Assembly (NCBI GenBank): GCA_026785795.1
Contig: JAJAZJ010000285.1
Span: 1-14,042, forward strand
Direction: 5' to 3'
DNA length: 14,042 nt
From: Pseudoxanthomonas sp.
GTDB taxonomy: Bacteria; Pseudomonadota; Gammaproteobacteria; Xanthomonadales; Xanthomonadaceae
Below, in pieces: positions 6,753-14,042 of the stretch. The notes beneath the pieces are model-generated. The model ran no database searches and was not told the DNA's origin. It saw nothing but the letters and a program-made list of their open reading frames with translations. The position numbers and the translations under genes were made by a program. Numbering within the stretch: position 1 is the first letter of the stretch; every line of letters begins with the position of its first letter.

Positions 6753-8069
6753 ATGCAGCTCATGCTGGCCACAATAATGATGATTTCCACCGCCACGGCT
6801 CCCGCTCCCGCCATCGCAAGCAGCGAAGTGTCGCGCATGCAGCTCGATCCGATTGCCGAGGCCTACGTTCACCTGACCCTGGAGATCGGCGAGCACGAAC
6901 CGGGCTACGTCGATGCGTATTACGGCCCGGCGGCGTGGGCGCAGCAGGCCAAACGTGCACCGCGCCCGCTGCCGGGACTGCGTAGCGCTACCGAAACGCT
7001 GCTTGCGCAACTGTCTGCGGTTGATGAGGCCGCGCTGGCGCCTTTGGAAATCAAGCGCAAACGCCTGCTTGCCGCACAGCTGATCGCCGCCCGCACGCGC
7101 ATGGCGATGATTGCGGGCGAATCGTTGGACTTCGATCGCGAAGCCGAGGGCCTGTACGCACTGCGTCCCGCGCTTAAGCCCCTGTCTGCCTATGATCCAG
7201 CCCTGCTCAAGATTGAAACCCTGATCCCCGGCGAAGGCCCGCTGTGGCAGCGGGTGGATGCGTTTCTTGGCCGCACTGCGATTCCTTCGGCAAAATTGAC
7301 CGCGGTGATGCAGGCCTCCATCGCCGAATGCAGGCGGCGCACGGTCGAGCACATCGCCCTGCCTACCGGCGAGCAGTTCACCCTGCAGCTCGTCACCCAA
7401 CAGCCGTGGTCCGGCTACAACTGGTACCAGGGCAACGCGACCAGCCTGATCCAGATCAATACCGACCTGCCGGTGCTCATAAGCCGTGCCGTGGACCTGG
7501 GTTGCCATGAGGGCTATCCGGGACACCACGTGCTGAACCTGCTGCTGGAGCAGCGTCTGGCCCGGCAGCGTGGGTGGCAGGAGTTCACCGTCTATCCGCT
7601 GTACAGCCCGATGTCGCTGATCGCGGAGGGCTCGGCCAACTACGGCATTGAACTTGCGTTTCCCGACGATGAGAAGCAGGCCTTCGAACGTGACGTGCTG
7701 TATCCACTGGCGGGATTGGACCCGGCGCTGGCCGAACTCAACACACGGCTTGAGCAAGCACGCAGCGCGCTGTCAGGCGCTCGCCTGACCATTGCGCGCG
7801 ACTACCTGGATGGCCGCATCAGTCGTGCCGAAGCCGTGCGCCTGGCCCAGCACTACCAGCTGCTGTCTCCCGAGCGTGCGGAGCAGTCGATCGGCTTTAC
7901 CGACAAGTACCGCAGCTACGTCATCAACTATGGCCTGGGCCTGGACCTGGTACGCGCCCATGTGCAGGCTGCTGGCACCACCTCAGAAGCACGCTGGGCG
8001 ACGATGGAGCAGATCCTGTCCGAGCCCACCCTGCCGGCCGACCTGTTGCCCGTCGCGCAAACCCCCTAG
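6753..8069 (+). CDS. Exported DUF885-type metalloprotein (putative zinc peptidase)
   Basis: 438 residues. The start at ATG 6753 is supported by GGAG at 6742-6745 with seven bases between, and the frame is closed by a stop at 6726, so no longer form exists. The first ~22 residues are hydrophobic and end in APAIAS, like a signal peptide cut after an Ala, although the usual positive charge at the very start is missing. HEGYPGHH (252-259) is the zinc-site signature of DUF885, where HEAxPGHH is usual: His252 and Glu253 with His258/His259. AEGSANYGIE (291-300) probably supplies the third ligand (Glu292), as in related peptidases. Most of the protein is predicted helical. Substrate is unknown; a periplasmic or membrane-associated peptidase is the reasonable guess. 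It lies 24 bases after yfcG. Confidence 0.85.
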   Translation: MQLMLATIMMISTATAPAPAIASSEVSRMQLDPIAEAYVHLTLEIGEHEPGYVDAYYGPAAWAQQAKRAPRPLPGLRSATETLLAQLSAVDEAALAPLEIKRKRLLAAQLIAARTRMAMIAGESLDFDREAEGLYALRPALKPLSAYDPALLKIETLIPGEGPLWQRVDAFLGRTAIPSAKLTAVMQASIAECRRRTVEHIALPTGEQFTLQLVTQQPWSGYNWYQGNATSLIQINTDLPVLISRAVDLGCHEGYPGHHVLNLLLEQRLARQRGWQEFTVYPLYSPMSLIAEGSANYGIELAFPDDEKQAFERDVLYPLAGLDPALAELNTRLEQARSALSGARLTIARDYLDGRISRAEAVRLAQHYQLLSPERAEQSIGFTDKYRSYVINYGLGLDLVRAHVQAAGTTSEARWATMEQILSEPTLPADLLPVAQTP

Positions 8070-8156
8070 GCGCTTGCAATCGCGCGAGCTTGCTTTCAAG
8101 CCGCAGCGCCCTGTTCCGCGATGAGCTGATGGCCTTGGCCGGATGCCGCAGCCGGG

Positions 8157-8606
8157 TCAGGGCCTGGGCGCGGGTTCCGCCGGCGGGATGGAGGCGGCCG
8201 GCACCCGGATCGCCACGCCCGCGGCGCGCTTTTGCGTGGTCGGGATGCCAATGCCTATGCCGCCTGCCACATTGCTGCCGAAGCTGCCGGCACCCACCGA
8301 CATGCCGCCGGCGGACGGCGTGGAGCCCACGCCCAGCAGCACCACCCCGTTCGCGCCCAGCGCGGCCGCTTCGCGCTTCAGTCGATCAACGGCGGCGTCG
8401 GTTTGGCCCTGGGTGCCGAAACCCATTGCGCTGGAAGACTCCAGCTGGGCGATTTCGACCGAGCCCGGCGGCGGCGTGGTGTAGATACGCACCTGCGACG
8501 GGTCGACCGGGGCATAGGATTGGCCCAGCATGACCCTTGAGCTGCTGGCGCAGGCACCCAGCGCAGAAGCCAGCAGCAGCGCGACGGCAAGACGGATGAC
8601 GGTCAT
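8157..8606 (-). CDS. Small lipoprotein, hypothetical
   Basis: 149 residues from ATG 8604-8606, preceded on the minus strand by AAAGGA eight bases away. Upstream in-frame codons would extend it to 165 residues, but those 16 would bury the signal sequence. The signal peptide MTVIRLAVALLLASALGAC ends in a lipobox with Cys19; Ala at +2 predicts outer-membrane sorting by Lol. The mature part has VRIYTTPPPGSVEIAQLESS, then an acid/base helix (DAAVDRLKREAAALGANGVV) and LLGVG. The pattern of strand, helix with repeated Ala, and 'GANGVVLL' resembles the RcsF/YbjQ fold, but this is a weak visual likeness. The rest is Gly/Ser-rich (SAGGMSVGAGSFGSNVAGGI) and then Pro/Ala-rich. Function is unknown. The gene diverges from the small membrane protein gene at 8758. 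Confidence 0.8.
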   Translation of the reverse strand: MTVIRLAVALLLASALGACASSSRVMLGQSYAPVDPSQVRIYTTPPPGSVEIAQLESSSAMGFGTQGQTDAAVDRLKREAAALGANGVVLLGVGSTPSAGGMSVGAGSFGSNVAGGIGIGIPTTQKRAAGVAIRVPAASIPPAEPAPRP

Positions 8607-8650
8607 GGCGGGGTTCCTTTGGGACGGCATGGGCGGATGATCCGCTGAAA

Positions 8651-8664
8651 CCACTGAATAGTGG
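8651..8664. repeat. Short inverted repeat CCACT-GAAT-AGTGG in the divergent control region
   Basis: Five-base arms separated by four bases, 45-58 bases upstream of the lipoprotein start and within the 151-base divergent intergenic region. It could be an operator half-pair, but five-base arms occur often by chance. Confidence 0.25.
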
Positions 8665-8701
8665 CATACCTCGCGCTGCTGCTGCGTCGCCGCCCCCGGA
8701 T

Positions 8702-8732
8702 TTGCGGATTCCCTGCATCGTTGCGCTATAGT
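8702..8732 (+). promoter_or_regulatory. Probable sigma-70-type promoter for the small membrane protein gene
   Basis: TTGCGG (8702-8707) and TATAGT (8727-8732) are separated by 19 bases, a little longer than ideal. The -10 box is a five-of-six match. Predicted transcription would start near 8739, leaving a leader of about 19 bases with the ribosome site GGAG at 8747-8750. Confidence 0.5.
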
Positions 8733-8757
8733 CCGCCGAGTTCAACGGAGCATGGGC

Positions 8758-9006
8758 ATGGGTTTGATCAGCTTGATTTGGGGCATTGCCGGCATGGTGT
8801 TCATGGTCCTGGCCTTGATCCCGCTGCTGGGCTGGGCCAACTGGATCGTGATCCCGTTTGCCGTGGTCGGCGCCATCATTGCCGCGATCGGCATCCTGTT
8901 CACTTCGAAAGCAAACAACGGCCGCGCCAAGGCGGGCCTGCTGCTGAACGGGATCGTGATCGTGGTGGGCATCGTGCGCCTGGGTATCGGCGGCGGCGTA
9001 ATCTGA
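8758..9006 (+). CDS. Small three-helix inner-membrane protein, hypothetical
   Basis: 82 residues from the ATG at 8758. An ATG six bases earlier (8752) is only one base from the GGAG ribosome site at 8747-8750, while the one at 8758 is seven bases away and is preferred. Three hydrophobic segments are visible: ~3-24 (LISLIWGIAGMVFMVLALIP), ~30-49 (IVIPFAVVGAIIAAIGILFT) and ~59-77 (AGLLLNGIVIVVGIVRLGIG). They are separated by a short GWANW turn and a charged, Asn-rich loop (SKANNGRAKA). The architecture recalls small DUF4190-like membrane proteins, but I cannot assign a family. It has its own promoter-like sequence and converges on the ABC transporter operon 47 bases away. Function unknown. Confidence 0.8.
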   Translation: MGLISLIWGIAGMVFMVLALIPLLGWANWIVIPFAVVGAIIAAIGILFTSKANNGRAKAGLLLNGIVIVVGIVRLGIGGGVI

Positions 9007-9053
9007 CACCACCCCCGCAGCGCCTGTCGGCGGCGCAGCGGCCCAAGAATCCG

Positions 9054-10627
9054 CTAGGCCCCGGCGCCGACAGCCTGTATCGGCGCGGGCCGAGCCGCGA
9101 CCAGCGCGCGCGTGTGCGGGTGTTGCGGATTGCCCAGTACCTCCACCGTCGATCCGGTTTCCACGATCCGGCCTGCCTCCAGCACCGCGATGCGTTCGGC
9201 CACGGTCGACGCCGCGGCCAGGTCATGGGTGACGAACAGCAGAGCCAGCCCGCGCTCGCGCTTCAGCCGCGACAGCAGCGCTAGGATCGACGCGCGGTGG
9301 TGGGCATCCAGCGCCGAGACGGCCTCGTCGCAGACCAGCAGGTCCGGCGAGGTGGCGAGCGCCCGGGCGATGGCAATACGCTGGCGCTGGCCGCCGGAAA
9401 ACTGGTGCGGATGGCGGTCCAGCGCATCGGCGTCCAGGCCCACGGTCTCCAGCAATTCCAGCGCTTGTGCGCGCCGGACAGCGCCATTGCCGATGCCGTG
9501 GATGCGCAGGGGCTCTGCGATGACGTCGGCAATGCTGAGGCGCGGATCCAGCGATGCATAGGGATCCTGGAACACCACGCCCATACGCCGTCGCAACTTG
9601 CGCAATCCCGCCGCGTCCAGTGAATCCAGCGCAACGCCATCCAGGGTGATGCGGCCGGACGCGCCACGCAGCAACTGCAGCAGCGCACGGCCCAGCGTGC
9701 TCTTGCCGCTGCCGGATTCACCCACCAAGGCCAGGCCTTCCCCGCGGTGCAGCCTCACGCTGACGCCACCCAGCGCATCGCTCCTGGCGCCGCGATAGCG
9801 CATACGCAGGTTCTCGGCCTGCAGCAACACCGGCGCACCCGTGGCGGGCCTTGGCAGTGCGTGCAGCTGGTCTGCAGCGAGTAGTTCGCGCGTATACGCA
9901 TGCTGGGGAGCGGTGAATACGGCGCGGGTGTCACCTCGCTCCACCACTGCGCCACGCTGCAGCACCAGCACGTGCTGCGCGTAGGCACCAACCAGGGGCA
10001 GGTTGTGGCTGATCAAAAGCAGGCCCAGGTTTTCCTCGCGTCGCAGCGCATCCAGCAGGTCGAGGATGTCGCGGGCGATGCGTGCATCGAGCGCTGAAGT
10101 TGGCTCGTCGGCAATCAGGATGCGTGGCTGCGTGGCAAGCGCCAGGGCGATGGAGATGCGCTGGCGCTGGCCACCGGAGAAGGTGTGTGGATACTTGCTC
10201 ATTGCCTGTCGCGGATCCGGCAACTGCACGCGCGTCAGCAGGGCTTCGGCCTCGGCCTGCGCGACCTGGCGCGACATGCCACGTCCGATCCGCAGTGTTT
10301 CCACCAGCTGCGCGCCAATGCGGCGCAGCGGATGCAGTGCGGCCAGCGGATCCTGTGGCACCAGTCCAAACACGCGGCCACGCAAGGCGGCATGTTCGCG
10401 AGAACCAAAACCTATCTCCTGCCCGTCCACACGCAGCCTGGCCTGCCCGCGCAGACCTGCCGGCAGCAATCCCAGCAGCGCCAGCGAAGTCAGGCTCTTG
10501 CCACTGCCCGATTCACCCACCAGTCCCACGCACTCACCGCCATGCAATTCGAGCGAAAGTCCAGCAAGCAGCTCATGCGCGCCGGCGGTTACACGCAGTT
10601 CCGAGAGTTCAATATGGGTGTGGGGGA

Positions 10628-10631
<4 letters not shown>
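9054..10631 (-). CDS. Peptide/nickel-type ABC transporter, double ATP-binding subunit (OppD-OppF fusion, YejF-like)
   Basis: 525 residues with two complete ATPase domains, as if OppD and OppF were fused. Domain 1: Walker A GESGSGKS (39-46), signature FSGGQRQR (151-158), Walker B and D-loop ILIADEPTSALD (171-182), H-loop His209. Domain 2: Walker A GESGSGKS (304-311), signature FSGGQRQR (411-418), LLVCDEAVSALD (431-442), H-loop His469. Each domain is followed by the peptide-transporter tail pattern (PQHAYTREL at 242-250; PQHPHTRAL at 502-510). Both ATP sites therefore look competent. The protein would sit on the cytoplasmic face and power uptake of di- or oligopeptides or similar compounds. Its ATG overlaps the permease stop in ATGA (10628-10631), indicating coupled translation. 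The substrate cannot be read from the sequence. No hairpin terminator is visible after its stop. Confidence 0.94.
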
Positions 10632-12572
<1,941 letters not shown>

Positions 12573-12591
12573 ACCCTGAAAGAAACTGTTG

Positions 12592-12618
12592 CTGCAGCGG
12601 CCAATCCGCCGACTGCAG
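12592..12618 (+). terminator. Weak hairpin between hemB and aroE, possible terminator or attenuator
   Basis: CTGCAG-CGGC (12592-12601) pairs with GCCG-A-CTGCAG (12608-12618), giving ten pairs with one bulged A and a CAATCC loop. It begins 20 bases after the hemB stop and is followed only by GCTTTCC, not a proper T run, so termination would be inefficient at best. Confidence 0.3.
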
Positions 12619-12685
12619 GCTTTCCACACAGCGCGCGCCGCTGCGCAGGCGCTGCTGCCGCAAGCCGTTTACACAAGGAGCAAGC

Positions 12686-13528
12686 ATGAGCCATTACGCC
12701 GTTTTCGGACATCCGGTTTCCCATTCCCTGTCACCACGCATCCACGCCGAGTTCGCACGCCAGGTCGGCGTCACGATGGACTACGCAGCCATCGACACCA
12801 CGGCGGAAAACCTGCCGCAGGCGCTGCAGGCGTTTGCCGACGCGGGTGGCAAGGGCGGCAATGTCACCCTGCCGTTGAAACAGGCGGCGTTCGCGCTGTG
12901 CGGCGTCAACAGCTTGCGTGCCGTGCGCGCCGGCGCGGCGAACACCCTGGTCCGCAACGAAGGCCAGTGGCATGGCGACAACACCGATGGCGTAGGGCTG
13001 GTCCGCGACCTGACCGAACGCCACGGCCTGGACCTGCGCGGTCGGCGCACGCTGCTGCTGGGCGCCGGTGGCGCCGCGCGCGGAGTGGCGCCGGCACTGC
13101 TGGATGCAGGGGTGCCGGAACTGGTCATCGCCAACCGCAGCTCCGCGCGTGCCGACGCGCTGGCGGACGTGCTGGGCGATCCCGAGCGCGCCCACTCGCG
13201 CTACTGGGATGATCTGGTCAACCAGGGCAACTTTGGCATGATCATCAATGCCACCTCTGCTGCGCGCGACGGCAATGACGGCCTTGCCCTGCCCACCCAA
13301 CTATCTACTCCGCGCACCCTGGCCGTGGACCTGAACTACGGCGAGGCGGCCATTCCGTTCATGGCCTGGGCGCGGGCTGCGGGCTGCCGGGACATCGTGG
13401 ATGGATTGGGGATGCTGGTGGAGCAGGCGGCGGCCAGTTTCGAACTGTGGCACGGTGTGCGCCCTGATACGACAGCCTTGCACGATGCGCTGCGGGCCGA
13501 GGACGCCACACTGTTCACGGCGGATTAG
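12686..13528 (+). CDS. aroE: Shikimate dehydrogenase (NADP+)
   Basis: 280 residues, a normal AroE length. It reduces 3-dehydroshikimate to shikimate, the fourth step to chorismate and the aromatic amino acids. The substrate domain shows [11 protein letters not shown] (7-17), GNVTLPLK with catalytic Lys65, and the DNTDG pair with Asp101. The dinucleotide domain shows GAGGAARG (126-133), followed by IANRS (148-152), whose Asn-Arg-Ser selects NADP+. The closing motif [11 protein letters not shown] (239-249) supplies Gln247 to the substrate site. A strong ribosome site, AAGGAG, lies five bases before the ATG. No promoter is obvious in the 113-base gap, and it may be partly read from hemB. It converges on the gene at 13622 and no terminator is visible between them. 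Confidence 0.97.
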   Translation: MSHYAVFGHPVSHSLSPRIHAEFARQVGVTMDYAAIDTTAENLPQALQAFADAGGKGGNVTLPLKQAAFALCGVNSLRAVRAGAANTLVRNEGQWHGDNTDGVGLVRDLTERHGLDLRGRRTLLLGAGGAARGVAPALLDAGVPELVIANRSSARADALADVLGDPERAHSRYWDDLVNQGNFGMIINATSAARDGNDGLALPTQLSTPRTLAVDLNYGEAAIPFMAWARAAGCRDIVDGLGMLVEQAAASFELWHGVRPDTTALHDALRAEDATLFTAD

Positions 13529-13621
13529 TCCTGTCGCGGTCGTGCTGGTGGCCTGACACGCACGCGGCCTGGGCGGGAACCCCGGGAACCACGATGGGCC
13601 ACTCCACGGCAGCGCGCGCTT

Positions 13622-14042
13622 TCACGGCGCTTCGTTGAGGTACTGGTCCTTCAGGCGCACGTAGTGTTGCGCCGAATACAGCAGGCTTTCGATTTCCCGG
13701 TCGGTCAGCCGACGTGCCGGCCGCGCCGGATTGCCCAGCCACAGCTCACCTTCGCCCACCGTTTTGCCCGGCCCAACCACCGCGCCGGCGCCGACGAAAC
13801 CGCGGTCCTGCACGGTGGCTCCATCCAGGATGCAGGCGCCCATGCCGATCAGGCAGCGGTCGCCGATGGTGCAGGCATGGATGATGGTGCCGTGGCCAAT
13901 GGTGACGTCCTCGCCAATCAGGGTGGGGTGGCCGGCCTGGGTGTACGGGCTGTGGTGGCTGACGTGGATGATGCTGCCGTCCTGCACGTTGGTGCGCGCG
14001 CCGATGCGGATGTGGTTCACGTCACCGCGGATCACCGTGCCC
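13622..14042 (-). CDS. Gamma-class carbonic anhydrase-like hexapeptide-repeat protein (YrdA family), 5'-truncated
   Basis: 139 residues are visible and the frame runs off the right edge; the first visible residues, GTVIRGDVNHIRIG, belong to the usual 'VWPGTVIRGD' segment, so roughly 35-40 N-terminal residues are missing. The body shows left-handed beta-helix hexapeptide repeats (IRIGARTNVQDGSIIHVSHH, then IGEDVTIGHGTIIHACTIGD, then GFVGAGAVVGPGKTVGEG). The three zinc-ligand histidines of the family fit the HVSHH and GHGTIIH positions. The C-terminal helix (LTDREIESLLYSAQHYVRLKDQYL) is typical. Proteins of this family (YrdA, PaaY, CaiE-like) are trimeric; some are carbonic anhydrases or thioesterases, many are uncharacterised. 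The exact activity is open. Confidence 0.9.
   Translation of the reverse strand, partial: GTVIRGDVNHIRIGARTNVQDGSIIHVSHHSPYTQAGHPTLIGEDVTIGHGTIIHACTIGDRCLIGMGACILDGATVQDRGFVGAGAVVGPGKTVGEGELWLGNPARPARRLTDREIESLLYSAQHYVRLKDQYLNEAP

Noticed and set aside
5994..7757. 587-codon open frame on the minus strand opposite yfcG and the DUF885 gene
   Set aside because: Opposite strand of two clear genes. Its product is rich in Arg, Gln, His and Gly with no recognisable motif, as expected from high-GC antisense frames.
8070..8156. Possible terminator between the converging DUF885 and lipoprotein genes
   Set aside because: Only a five-base stem (GCTTG/CAAGC) with no T run is visible; too weak to call.
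13575..13590. Direct repeat of GGGAACC with two bases between, in the gap between aroE and the carbonic anhydrase-like gene
   Set aside because: Two seven-base copies only, in a GC-rich convergent gap with no further structure; likely chance.

Overview
The window looks like an ordinary chromosomal segment of a high-GC gammaproteobacterium, most likely a member of the Xanthomonadaceae (Stenotrophomonas, Xanthomonas or a close relative). This rests on GC content, protein character and gene order, not on a database match. I see no rRNA, tRNA, CRISPR array, insertion sequence, integrase or phage gene.

Layout. A truncated plus-strand gene ends in a TonB C-terminal domain (1-372) and is closed by a strong hairpin with A and T tracts that can terminate in both directions (390-416). 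It converges on minus-strand uvrD (455-2635). Thirty bases upstream of uvrD, on the same strand, lies a ~991-codon membrane sensor (2666-5641) with a periplasmic domain, PAS, LOV-type PAS, GGDEF and EAL domains. After a 370-base gap, a plus-strand pair follows: a YfcG-type glutathione S-transferase (6012-6728) and an exported DUF885-type metalloprotein (6753-8069). A minus-strand lipoprotein (8157-8606) and a plus-strand three-helix small membrane protein (8758-9006) diverge from one control region. A minus-strand pair encodes an OppC/DppC-type permease and a double-ATPase subunit (11485 down to 9054), joined by a 4-base ATGA overlap. It diverges from plus-strand hemB (11577-12572), which is followed by aroE (12686-13528). 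A truncated minus-strand gamma-class carbonic anhydrase-like protein runs off the right edge (13622-14042).

How the genes work together. Most are housekeeping: DNA repair (UvrD), tetrapyrrole synthesis (HemB), the shikimate pathway (AroE) and redox defence (YfcG). The most interesting gene is the sensor. Its second PAS domain carries the photoactive-cysteine motif of LOV blue-light receptors, and every FMN-contacting residue I can recall is present at the spacing of plant LOV2. This suggests a light-responsive, membrane-bound cyclic-di-GMP enzyme with intact synthase and phosphodiesterase residues and no canonical inhibitory I-site. The peptide-type ABC transporter genes are also notable because neither the partner permease nor a binding protein is next to them.
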